A DNA stretch of 64,000 nt from Catalinimonas niigatensis (lineage in GTDB: Bacteria > Bacteroidota > Bacteroidia > Cytophagales > Cyclobacteriaceae). A model generated the notes under the pieces. The model had not been told where the DNA came from. It saw only the letters and a program-made list of their open reading frames with translations, and made no database searches. A program made the position numbers and the translations under genes. Location: assembly GCF_030506285.1 (NCBI RefSeq), contig NZ_CP119422.1, forward strand, positions 5,257,501 to 5,321,500. Direction: 5' to 3'. This document shows positions 34,930-44,400 of the stretch, one piece after another; position 1 is the stretch's first letter; each line of letters opens with the position of its first letter.

Positions 34930-35946
34930 ATGAAGTTCATCTTTTTCCTTTTTATCATGGCATGGCTTTTTGCTGCCTGTTTGCCTTCTTCCGACACTCA
35001 GCAAGAGAAGGAGAAAACTTCAAGCTCAACACAAATTCTTATACCCCAGATTGAAGGCGACTGGTGGCAGATTGCTGGCAATCCTGATTTGGGTGAACTG
35101 ACAAGTGAAGAACAGCAACCGGTGGATTTTGGTATCTGGCAGGCGGCGGATGGGAGCTGGCAGCTTTGGTCGTGCATCCGCAAAACCAAAGCACCCGGTA
35201 AAACGCGTCTTTTTCATCGCTGGGAAGGCAAACAGCTTACCGATACGCTCTGGCAGCCTATGGGTATAGCGATGCAGGCAGATACTACACTGGGTGAAGA
35301 ACCGGGAGGGATGCAGGCTCCTTATGTGCTTCAGCATGAAGGAGAATACCTGATGTTTTATGGAGATTGGAACCGCATCTGCCTGGCTAAAAGTGAAGAT
35401 GGGAAAGAATTTACCAGAGTGCTTCGTAATGGTTCTCCTGCACTTTTTGGTGACATCAACGAAACCAATACCCGCGATGCAATGGTGAAGCAGATCAATG
35501 ACCTCTGGTATTGCTACTATACCGCTCATCCCGATAATGAAGGAGCGGTCTATCTGCGTACTTCCGAAGACCTTTACGACTGGAGCGAATCTCAGATCGT
35601 AGCGTATGGAGGAGATGCAGCAGGCAAAGGCAATGGTCAGTTCTGGCTGGCGGAATGCCCGCATGTGGTACAGCCTGTTGAGGGTGGGCCCTACTACTTG
35701 TTTCGTACCCAAAGCTACGGCAGGGTAGTGGATGGCAAATTGGAAAAAGCTCAGAAAACCAGCGTGTATGCTTCACCCGATCCTGCCAATTTTGGTATTG
35801 ATGACGATCGCTATTTTGTGGATTCGTTGGAAGTAGCTGCACCAGAAATTTTCCAACACGAAGGACAGTGGTATATCGCCTCCCTTCGGTCTGACCTGCA
35901 GGGTATTCAGGTGGCACGTCTCAATTGGGTGGCAAAGCAAAATTAA
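34930..35946 (+). CDS. Exported GH43-like beta-propeller lipoprotein
   Basis: The 338-residue protein has a lipoprotein signal (MAWLFAACLPSS, Cys at about residue 17). The body reads as a five-bladed propeller of the GH43/GH32/GH68 type. It has the blades QPVDFGIWQAADGSWQLWS, MQAPYVLQHEGEYLMFYGDW, NTRDAMVKQINDLWYCYYTA and AAPEIFQHEGQWYIAS. The acidic residues of FGIW-, QAPY- and APEI-type blades correspond in place to the catalytic set of GH43, but I cannot confirm them. Family members cleave arabinose- or xylose-containing glycans. It is followed by a DUF2911 lipoprotein gene 45 bases downstream, probably in one transcript. Confidence 0.75.
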   Translation: MKFIFFLFIMAWLFAACLPSSDTQQEKEKTSSSTQILIPQIEGDWWQIAGNPDLGELTSEEQQPVDFGIWQAADGSWQLWSCIRKTKAPGKTRLFHRWEGKQLTDTLWQPMGIAMQADTTLGEEPGGMQAPYVLQHEGEYLMFYGDWNRICLAKSEDGKEFTRVLRNGSPALFGDINETNTRDAMVKQINDLWYCYYTAHPDNEGAVYLRTSEDLYDWSESQIVAYGGDAAGKGNGQFWLAECPHVVQPVEGGPYYLFRTQSYGRVVDGKLEKAQKTSVYASPDPANFGIDDDRYFVDSLEVAAPEIFQHEGQWYIASLRSDLQGIQVARLNWVAKQN

Positions 35947-35991
35947 AAAGCATATCTTTCCGCTGATTATCTACCAAACTAAAAATTAAGA

Positions 35992-36498
35992 ATGAAGATT
36001 TTAAATGTTCTATTACTATCAAGTTTTGCTCTCTGCTTTTCCTTCTGCACACCTCAAAGCCCCTCAGCCACGGCTGAAGGAACCATAGAGGGAGTTAATG
36101 TAAGTGTAGATTACAGTTCCCCTCGTGTCAAAGGACGGCAGGGTAAAATCTGGGGAGATATGCTGCCTTACGGAGAAGTATGGCGTGCCGGGGCCAATGC
36201 TGCCACAGAAGTTACTTTTGACCAAGCGGTAATGGTGGAAGGTGAACGGTTAGATGCCGGAACCTACAGCCTGTTCATGATTCCTGGAGAAGGAGAATGG
36301 ACAGTCATCTTTAATGCTGCCACTGGTATTGCAGGTACTGAATATGAATCGGTTAAAGATCAAAATGTACTGGAAGTGTCGGTGCAACCTCAAAAGAACA
36401 GCGATATAAGAGAAGACCTGAATTATGAAATTACAGATGGTGAGCTCAGACTGAACTGGGAATATCTGACCATACCTATGGATGTGCAGCCAGCCTGA
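35992..36498 (+). CDS. DUF2911 lipoprotein
   Basis: The 168-residue protein has a lipoprotein signal (LCFSFC, Cys at about residue 19). The DUF2911 domain follows with its hallmarks VDYSSPRVKGRQGKIWGDMLPYGEVWRAGANAAT (ends cited) and AGTYSLFMIPGEGEWTVIFN. These proteins are common in Bacteroidota and have no established function; the fold is a small beta sandwich. It follows the GH43-like gene on the same strand. The next gene is on the other strand, with only three bases between the two stops. Confidence 0.87.
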   Translation: MKILNVLLLSSFALCFSFCTPQSPSATAEGTIEGVNVSVDYSSPRVKGRQGKIWGDMLPYGEVWRAGANAATEVTFDQAVMVEGERLDAGTYSLFMIPGEGEWTVIFNAATGIAGTEYESVKDQNVLEVSVQPQKNSDIREDLNYEITDGELRLNWEYLTIPMDVQPA

Positions 36499-36501
36499 TT
36501 C

Positions 36502-37959
36502 CTATCGCTTTCTTAAACTTACTTCTACATGCTGCTTACTCTCAGGAGGGAGCATAATATATCCTTCCTCCTGATTGATCTGATCCCAGGCTTTACCATT
36601 AATCAGTACTTTTTCTATCTCATATGCCATTTCTTCTATGGGTAAAGGATAGAGCTTCTCTTCTTCATCAGTTTTAGTGATGAAATAATGCAGACTAACA
36701 CTTTTGTTGTTGACCCATACATCCAGGTATAAGTAGTTGAGTAGTCCGTGTTCCATGGAATGGTAAGAAGTCTTAGTTCTTACCGCTTTATTACCATTCT
36801 CAATGCTGCCATCTGCCAATACGCTTAGGTAGCTTCCGGCCTTTGATTTGTCTATGAAGTTCTGGTTCCAGAATTCAGCGCCTTTGCTGAAATTATCCAG
36901 ATACTTTTGTTCACCGCTGCTGTGGTATAAATAGAGCTGAAACATATTGCCATAGGCCTGCACCCACCAGGGGCTGTCTTCGCTATGCTGCTGTGCATCC
37001 GCTACTTTAACTTTGTGGTACCATATTCCGCTTTCCGGATGAAAGGCATATTGTAAAAGTTTTTCATTAAGAGCCATCGCCTGCTGCTGGTACTCTGCTT
37101 TACCGGTCAGGTCGTACAGGCGCATGAGCATCCAGGCCACTTCTATATTGTGTCCGGTATTCATCCACGCATTACCTTGGGGCAATAAGTTCCACTGTTG
37201 ATCATAGCCCTCCATGATCCATCCACTCTCCTCATCGGCCATATGATCTACCACAGTCTGCAAAATACGCTCACTCATTTGGAGATATTGAGCATCACGG
37301 GTAGCCGCATAGAGATAAAGCAGGTAGCCGGAAAGAGGTGCCAGTTGGGGTGAGAAAACTTTATCTGAATTTTTAACTGATAAATTCTGCTGTAATGCCT
37401 GGACATAACCACCACCATGTTGTGCATCCCAGGCATGTTGCTCCAGAATATCAATAGATCGGTCTATATACGTTTTGACTTCATGGTCTTTCGTCATCAG
37501 GTAATACATAGCAAGGCCGGTGATAGCGTAAGTCTGCATGAAAAGATCTTTGGAAGCATCTACCACATTTCCTTCTCGGTCCAGTTCGGTGTACCATCCT
37601 CCGTACTGCTCATCCCAACCATGAGCAATAAGATAATCATAAGTTTGGGCAGCCTGTTTGCGATATGTCTCTTCTCCAGTGAGTATAAATGCCACGGCAT
37701 AGCTGAACAAATGTCGGGCAATCATGCCGGGAAATTTATGATCATCATTGAAGGGCTTCCAATCCATATCCAGAAAGCTGTGATAGGCTCCATATTCATG
37801 ATCTATGGCATGCTCAGTCCAGGGCTTAATGATATCTTTAATAGCCTGCTTTTTCCAGTACGTTCCTTCAGTGATGGATTGTCCGAAGAGTGTAGTATAT
37901 TGGGCAAGCACGAGGTATAAAGTTATTGTAAGAAGAGCTTTGCAAGAGGTTAGATTCAT
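36502..37959 (-). CDS. Exported AGE-family epimerase/isomerase-like protein
   Basis: The 485-residue protein has a signal peptide (to about residue 26, LFGQ). An alpha6/alpha6 barrel of the N-acylglucosamine 2-epimerase family follows: FPGMIARHLFSYAVAFILTG, WDEQYGGWYTELDREGNVVDASKDLFMQTYAI (ends cited) and NTGHNIEVAWMLMRL. AGE enzymes isomerise sugars such as N-acetylglucosamine/mannosamine, mannose/glucose or cellobiose. Family enzymes are usually cytoplasmic, so the signal peptide is unusual. The last 80 residues form an extra beta domain. The substrate cannot be told from sequence. It is divergent from the YdjC-type deacetylase gene. Confidence 0.8.
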   Translation of the reverse strand: MNLTSCKALLTITLYLVLAQYTTLFGQSITEGTYWKKQAIKDIIKPWTEHAIDHEYGAYHSFLDMDWKPFNDDHKFPGMIARHLFSYAVAFILTGEETYRKQAAQTYDYLIAHGWDEQYGGWYTELDREGNVVDASKDLFMQTYAITGLAMYYLMTKDHEVKTYIDRSIDILEQHAWDAQHGGGYVQALQQNLSVKNSDKVFSPQLAPLSGYLLYLYAATRDAQYLQMSERILQTVVDHMADEESGWIMEGYDQQWNLLPQGNAWMNTGHNIEVAWMLMRLYDLTGKAEYQQQAMALNEKLLQYAFHPESGIWYHKVKVADAQQHSEDSPWWVQAYGNMFQLYLYHSSGEQKYLDNFSKGAEFWNQNFIDKSKAGSYLSVLADGSIENGNKAVRTKTSYHSMEHGLLNYLYLDVWVNNKSVSLHYFITKTDEEEKLYPLPIEEMAYEIEKVLINGKAWDQINQEEGYIMLPPESKQHVEVSLRKR

Positions 37960-38090
37960 TGGAAGTTAATGTTAGACAATTTTGTTTTTAACTGGATTAT
38001 CCTGAATGCAGAAATCGGCCTGCCCCCACGGTACAGGATAGAGCCGAACAGCTAATATGCTAATTTTCTGATACTCTGAAAATCATGATC

Positions 38091-38948
38091 ATGAAACAGC
38101 TATTTTTTCTACTAATTTTTTGTTTTTTTAGTAATTTTTTGTCTGCTCAGGATCAGCCTGTTCGTCTCATCATCCGTAGTGATGATATGGGCTTTTCTCA
38201 TGCCGCTAATCTGGCCCTGATAGAAACTTATGAGAAAGGAATCACTACCTCCATTGAAGTGATGGTGCCTACGCCTTGGTTTCCGGAGGCAGTGCAGTTG
38301 TTGAAAGAGCATCCGGGTGTGGATGTAGGCATTCATATCACCCTCACCAGCGAATGGTCCAATGTAAAGTGGCGACCGCTCACCAAAGCACCCAGCATCA
38401 GCGATGAGAATGGCTACTTCTATCCCATGGTTTGGCCTAATGACAATTACGGACCTGATCAGGCGCTCAAAGCACAAAACTGGGACATCAATGAAATTGA
38501 GCAGGAAATAAGGGCTCAGATAGAAATGGCAGTACGCAATATTCCCCGCATCAGCCACCTTTCAGCCCATATGGGATGCACCAGCCTGGCGCCGGAAGTA
38601 GCAGAAATATATCGTAAACTGGCCAAAGAGTATAAGCTAGATATTCATCCTGAAGATATGCAGGTAAAGCGAGCCAGTTACGAAGGACCCAAAAAAAGTG
38701 CTGAACAAAAGAAGCAGAGCTTCATGAAGATGCTGAAAGCATTAAAGTCGGGTACATATATGTTTGTTGATCATCCTGCCTATGATGTACCTGAAATGCA
38801 AGCTATTCATCATACAGGATATGAAGATGTAGCACTTGACCGGCAAGGTGTAACGGATATACTTACCGACCCTGATATCATTCAACTGATCAAAGAATTA
38901 AATATAGAACTCATCAGCTATGCCGATCTCAAAAAGGTGAACCCGTAA
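38091..38948 (+). CDS. Exported ChbG/YdjC-type carbohydrate deacetylase
   Basis: I start at ATG 38091 (MKQLFFLLIFCFFSNFLSAQ, a signal peptide); ATG 38085 is six bases upstream in frame. The YdjC/ChbG fold, a TIM-like barrel, shows the metal-site motifs RSDDMGFSHAANLAL and VDVGIHITLTSEW, plus a late HLSAHMGCTSLAPE. ChbG removes acetyl groups from chitobiose-type sugars in the cytoplasm. The export signal here points to a periplasmic substrate, perhaps an N-acetylated glycan. The AGE-family gene lies divergently upstream, so a joint sugar-processing role is possible. Confidence 0.87.
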   Translation: MKQLFFLLIFCFFSNFLSAQDQPVRLIIRSDDMGFSHAANLALIETYEKGITTSIEVMVPTPWFPEAVQLLKEHPGVDVGIHITLTSEWSNVKWRPLTKAPSISDENGYFYPMVWPNDNYGPDQALKAQNWDINEIEQEIRAQIEMAVRNIPRISHLSAHMGCTSLAPEVAEIYRKLAKEYKLDIHPEDMQVKRASYEGPKKSAEQKKQSFMKMLKALKSGTYMFVDHPAYDVPEMQAIHHTGYEDVALDRQGVTDILTDPDIIQLIKELNIELISYADLKKVNP

Positions 38949-39189
38949 AATCTGCCTGTATTATATATAAAATTCTTCTGCCCGATGATATTTACTATGT
39001 CATTGCAACAGCTTGATAGTCAATAGACTTTGCAGACCAGTTCAATGGCAGTACATAAAGTGCTTATGTTTGTTTAAGTAAACTTTGTCTTTGACGAACA
39101 TTCATCCTTTGATCTGGCTTTATGGTAAAGGTGGTAATAGCATTTACCCTTGCAATATAAATCAACCTCAATTTTAACCTAATAGAATA

Positions 39190-39639
39190 ATGAACTGGAA
39201 CGAAGTAATTAAATATGCCAATCAGGGAAGCCCTCAACCAGACCGAAGAGTAGAAAAAACAGACGCAGAATGGAAGGCCCAACTGACACCTGCACAATAT
39301 AAAATAGCGCGTCAGAAAGGAACTGAAGCTGCTTTCTCCGGTGAGCTTTGTCATGCCCATGAGCCGGGTGAATACGCCTGCATCTGTTGCGATACCGTGC
39401 TTTTTGATTCTAATCTCAAATTTGAATCAGGCTCCGGTTGGCCCAGCTTTACCGAACCGGTTAAAGAGAATGTGATCAAATACGAAAAAGATACTTCTTA
39501 TGGGATAGTTCGGGTAGAAGTGATGTGCAATGTATGCGATTGCCATCTGGGTCATGTGTTTCCTGACGGACCAGCCCCCAGCGGATTGAGATTTTGTATT
39601 AACTCTGAATCTATCAAATTATTGAAAGAGGCAGAATAG
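39190..39639 (+). CDS. msrB: Peptide-methionine (R)-S-oxide reductase
   Basis: The 149-residue protein has the full MsrB core. It reduces methionine-R-sulfoxide in proteins, using thioredoxin. The structural zinc is bound by C64/C67 (CICC) and C113/C116 (CNVC). The catalytic cysteine is C136 in RFCINS. GSGWPSFTEPV and HLGHVFPDGPAPSG are the substrate-loop signatures. No signal peptide is present, so it acts in the cytoplasm. MsrA is not fused or adjacent. The short N-terminal extension (about 30 residues) is normal. Confidence 0.97.
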   Translation: MNWNEVIKYANQGSPQPDRRVEKTDAEWKAQLTPAQYKIARQKGTEAAFSGELCHAHEPGEYACICCDTVLFDSNLKFESGSGWPSFTEPVKENVIKYEKDTSYGIVRVEVMCNVCDCHLGHVFPDGPAPSGLRFCINSESIKLLKEAE

Positions 39640-39805
39640 TGTTATAGTTCGGAGTGCTAGGGTTCCTGCTTGTTTTGTTGAATAACTCTATCCACTCCCT
39701 ATTTTTAGCATTTACATACAATACCCTATGACTGTCCTGAGGTGGCCATTATACGAAAGAATTTAACAATATGACACAAAAATATCTCGTAAGGCTTACG
39801 CCCTA

Positions 39806-40912
39806 TTAATCCAATAAAAAAGTAGGGCAAGGAATATCTTTGTGTTTCATTTTAGGCTTACGACGGTTTGGATTATATAAATGATAGGCTACTGAAATTT
39901 CGTGAGATCCTCCAGAGGTAGGGCCCAAAGAAGAGAGTGTAATATCATAACTGTAGCCAAACTCAAATTGGTCGTATTTCATTCCTACCAGAAAGATAAG
40001 CGCATCCTGACTTACTTGACTTTTTTCCAGATTTTCACGAACAGGCATACCCCGGTACCATACCCCGACCATGACAGGACTATAGTTAAAATTAACCCCC
40101 AGGTCTAGTTGTTCAATGTTTCCCTGCTTCTTAAAGATAAATGAAGGAGCAATGCTAGGTATAACATTTCTTTTGAAAGGTCCATTGTATATTCTAATCC
40201 TGGCCCCCCCATGTATAGAAGCTTTCATAGGTAATCTGCTTTCATCACCAATCATACTCAGGTTAGGCTCGTTCATATGAAAAGCGGATACGCCAGCCCA
40301 AAATGATTTATTGTATAGTAATAGACCAGAGCCAAAGTCAAAATAATCGGTATCTTTCAGGGAAAAGACCAAAGGATCATTGGAAGGTATAGAAGCATCT
40401 CCATACGACAGTTGATCAAGGAGTACTACTTTATCTTTGTCAATACCCCTGCTGCCATAAGCAAAATGCAATCCAGGGGTCAAGATCCAATTGTTTGATA
40501 GTTTAATTTTATAAGAATATAGGAAGCCTATATTTGTTGTTCCCATACCTACAGCACCTGCTTTGTCCACAGAGGCCATCAGACCAAATCCGCTTCTGGC
40601 ATCTCTCATATTATAATCATAAGAAAAAGCATAGGTGACATACCCATTAGCAATGTTTCTCCACTGGTTTCGGTAATTAGCTACAAAACGATGCTCTTTG
40701 GTAGTACCCGTAAAAGCAGGATTTAAATACAGTGGAGCAGCAAAAAATTGGCTGAACTGAGGGTCCTGCGCATAGGTAAGCTCGATGGTCAGGGCTTTAG
40801 TGAGTAGAATAAACAATAAAACTTTCAGAATTAAACTTTTTTGCTGACTCTTTCTGACAAGTTGTGTATTTGGGTTTGCCCCCTTTTGTATTTCTTTGTA
40901 CAGCACTTTCAT
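39806..40912 (-). CDS. PorP/SprF-family type IX secretion membrane protein
   Basis: The 368-residue protein has an unusually long N-terminus with a signal segment at about 27-49 (LLFILLTKALTIELTYAQ). The PorP/SprF signature DPQFSQFFAAPLYLNPAFTGTT follows, then a 14-strand-like outer membrane barrel. Such proteins are needed for export or surface attachment of T9SS type B cargo such as SprB. It lies directly downstream of the giant cargo gene on the same strand, the usual genomic pairing. A strong terminator between them (41337-41362) and a 508-base gap suggest separate transcription or readthrough control. The last strand ends shortly before the stop, as expected. Confidence 0.93.
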   Translation of the reverse strand: MKVLYKEIQKGANPNTQLVRKSQQKSLILKVLLFILLTKALTIELTYAQDPQFSQFFAAPLYLNPAFTGTTKEHRFVANYRNQWRNIANGYVTYAFSYDYNMRDARSGFGLMASVDKAGAVGMGTTNIGFLYSYKIKLSNNWILTPGLHFAYGSRGIDKDKVVLLDQLSYGDASIPSNDPLVFSLKDTDYFDFGSGLLLYNKSFWAGVSAFHMNEPNLSMIGDESRLPMKASIHGGARIRIYNGPFKRNVIPSIAPSFIFKKQGNIEQLDLGVNFNYSPVMVGVWYRGMPVRENLEKSQVSQDALIFLVGMKYDQFEFGYSYDITLSSLGPTSGGSHEISVAYHLYNPNRRKPKMKHKDIPCPTFLLD

Positions 40913-41420
40913 AACTTTTCAGTTAAGTGAAAACCAATATAACTTATTGGAATAATACAAATATACATAAAAATAGTTTAATTATAAAAATATTACACCA
41001 GTATTATTCTTATATAATAATTAAAAAATACAATTTTAAGAATTATTCGGCCTGGGAGTATATCTTCTTGAAAGCATATCTTAGCTTCTCTACCATGTTT
41101 CTTAGAAAAGAATAAGTAGGAGCAAAATTGATTTACTAAATTATTCTACTGGGAATAATAAAAAATCGTGATGCAACAAAGATGGATTGAAAGGGTGCTA
41201 CTTTCAAATTTACTTACCTTGCATGGTATATTTTAGATTGTATCCCCTTTGAGGAAATGGATGGGTAAAAATTATAGAAAATAAAGAGATCTGTATTTCC
41301 TAGCTATCTGGCAACTGACTTTTTAATACAAAAAATAAGCTAGTCTGAACTCAGACTAGCTTACTGGCACAAGGCCCGATTCATTCTGTTTAATTCTTTT
41401 CGTATTCTTTAACGTTCTGC
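40913..41420. other. AT-rich gap between giant cargo gene and porP/sprF
   Basis: These 508 bases hold the terminator described separately and are otherwise very AT-rich. A plus-strand frame at 40927-41115 has no coding character. I see no small gene. Confidence 0.5.
41337..41362 (-). terminator. Intrinsic terminator of the giant repeat-protein gene
   Basis: The arms 41337-41348 and 41351-41362 are perfect 12-base complements with only two bases between. On the minus strand they are followed by the T-rich tract TTTTTTG (plus-strand A's at 41330-41335). It is 59 bases past the stop of the 11.4 kb gene and before porP/sprF. Confidence 0.88.
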
Positions 41421-44400
41421 TTATCGAATTAAAGTGACATCCCCATACTCTGTTCTCCTTTCTCCATTTGAAAACTTCATCTCAATTTTGTAGTAATACA
41501 CATCTGCCGGGCAAACCTGATTCTCATAATATCCATCCCATCCCGTGTTTTTGTTTTTACTGGTAAACATGACTTTACCCCAGCGATTGTAAATGGTCAT
41601 GGACATTTCACTTACACCATCAATTACAGGGATAAATATATCATTACTCACATCTCCATGCTGATAATGACCTCCATTGGAAACATTTGGGTTAGGCGTG
41701 AAAGAGTTAGGAATTCTTGTTTTTCCGGCTTCGGGCTGTAGTACAGATACAACTCTTTCAATCAATAGTGTATCTGAACAGCCTTGTTCATTAAAAACGA
41801 TAAGCGTGATATCATACATACCTTCTTCCGTATAAATGTGGGTAGGCTCAAATTCATTAGAAACAGTTCCGTCTCCAAAATGCCATTCATACGCAGTGGC
41901 TCCTATGCTTTGATTGATAGTACCCAATGGCCTGTCAGGTAAGTAAACGGTAGGAGGACCGGCACTGAAAATCGCTCTGGGCTGATCGTATACTTCTACC
42001 AGAAAGTCTTTCATGATGACTTTAAATTCTCCAAAGATATTGACCGCCTCCAGTTTGACAGAATATTTACCGGGCCTGGTGTAGGTATGTACCGGATGCT
42101 GGATACCGGAAGCGCCTGTACCATCTCCAAAATCCCATTGGAAGGTAGAAGGATCAATGTAGTTGGATTCGTTGGTAAAAGTAACTGTTAACGGACCACA
42201 ACCTACATGAGTATCGGCGCTGAATTCCACAAAAGGAAGGTCAGGATCAATATCAATAACCACTCGCTCTTCGTATTCTTTTTCGCAACTTCCGTTGGTT
42301 ACGGTAAGGGTGATATAAAACTGACCGTAGCTTTCGTAGGTATGGCTGTCCGGATCTTTCTCGGTGCTACTGGTGCCATCCCCAAAATCCCAATGGTAAT
42401 CCCAATCGCCTTCATTGGTACGGTTGGTAATACTTACCGTTGAATTGGGCAGATTTTGCTGCGCCGGACTTACTGTAAAGTAAGGCTTTAGTTCCGGATG
42501 TACCACCACCTCAAAGATGGCAGGTTCAGCCATACATTTGCTGGTACTTGCTTCGTACACTACTTCATAGACAAGTGTTTCTGAAGTGGTGTTGGGCAGG
42601 ATATAGGATACATTTTTACTGGAAGTTTCTTCCAATACTTCTGCCGTACCCTTCACCCTGTAATACCAGCGGTGGTTCTCTGCGCCAAAGGAATTGTTGA
42701 CAAAGTGCACCAGCAAAGGACCGCAGCCTTCCTCTACATCACGTTCTACCCTGACCTCAGGACTAGGATATACATGTACACTGGAAACGGATCTGTCCGT
42801 ACAACCTATCGCATCATGTGTGGCAATCAATGTGACCTGATACGTCATGTCGCGGCTACTGGTGTAATTGATGAAAGTATGCTCAATTTCTGCCGCATCG
42901 GCTACAGTAGTGACATCGTCCTCTGTTCCATCGCCCCATACCCAGGTATAGGTTACCCCCTGCTGTATATTTTCGTTGACAAAAGTCAAAGTTTGGGGGC
43001 TACAGGCCGGATTGTCGCCTATGATACTGAACTGAGCTACTGCATCTCCTACATTGACCACAGCTTCCTGATCAGCAATATCTTGGGCACAGCCATTGGC
43101 GTCTTTTACGGATACCAGCGAGTAAGTAGTGCTGGCAGATGGCTGAACATTCAGAATGCTTTCGTACGCCAGGTTCTTTAAAGTATAGTTTTGACTTCCA
43201 TCTGTATAAACTACTTCAAAAGGCATCTTACCTGTCATGTGCAGGATCAGGCTGGTCTGGCTGCCCTTGCAGATATTAGCAGAACCATCAATGCTCACCG
43301 TAGGCAGATCATTCACGATGGTGATAATGCTGTTGCTCAGCGATTGACAGCTATTGCCATCCGTACCCAACACATACACTTCGTCCATATGTACCAAGCT
43401 GTCGGTGACATACATATTGTTAGCAGAAGGGCCCTGTACGGAAACACCGTTCACATAAAACTCATACATCTCTGCCCCTGCTGCCGTAAAGCTCACTTCC
43501 GTACCACTACAGATGATGTCGTTCGGAATAGAACTGGTTAGTGATACCACAGGCAATGGATGCACGACGACTTCAAGCTCATTAGACAATACATCATCGC
43601 ATTGACCTGAACTCACTCTTCTTACGAAGTAGGTAGTGACCGCCAGATCGTTGGACACCTGATAGTCAGGGTAAATGGCATCCTCAATCTCCTGATAAGG
43701 TCCCCCGGGCTGGGTAGACGACATCCATTGATAACCATAATCCCCGTCTCCGCCTGAAGGCGCACCCACCTGTTCAAACCTGCCAATCTGGTCGCTGAAG
43801 CAAACCTCGCTGGCACCGATGTTTTCCACAGATCCGGGTAGCAAAGTAGGTTGTACACGGATCACGGCATAATCTTCGGTGATTACCCAATCATAAGCGC
43901 CTGAGCGTACCGCTCTTTTGAAATAGGTAGTGACTGTCAGTCCCTGTACAAACTTCAGGGTTCTGGCGCGGGCATCTTCTACCAGCTCGGTTGCTACGTT
44001 TTCATAAGGGCCGTTCGGATCAGATGCAGATTTCCACTGGTATTCATAGGTACCCGGACCGGCGCCTCCTTCGGCCGAACTCGCTTCTACCAAATCATCA
44101 GGCACATCCTCCTCACAGATCAGCTGTTCGCTCGCCACGCTGCCGGGGGCAAGCGGATTTTCCACGATCACCTCCACAGGTTCGGTATAGACGAACTCAT
44201 CGCAGGCTCCCGACTTTACGCCTCTGCGGTAGTACAGGGTGCTGGTCAAAGCTGTCGTTACTCCGTACTCTTTGACATTCGTGCCTGTAATGACCGTATA
44301 CACGCCGTTCCTTGTAGTGGCATACTCCCACTGGTATTGTCTGTCATTAGAGTCTCCACCGCTTACGGTATCAACTTCTGTAAATGTATCGGGTATGGTT

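Noticed and set aside
40927-41115. Plus-strand frame of 62 residues
   Set aside because: Composition is driven by AT richness (Asn/Ile/Lys/Tyr); no start context or homology is evident.
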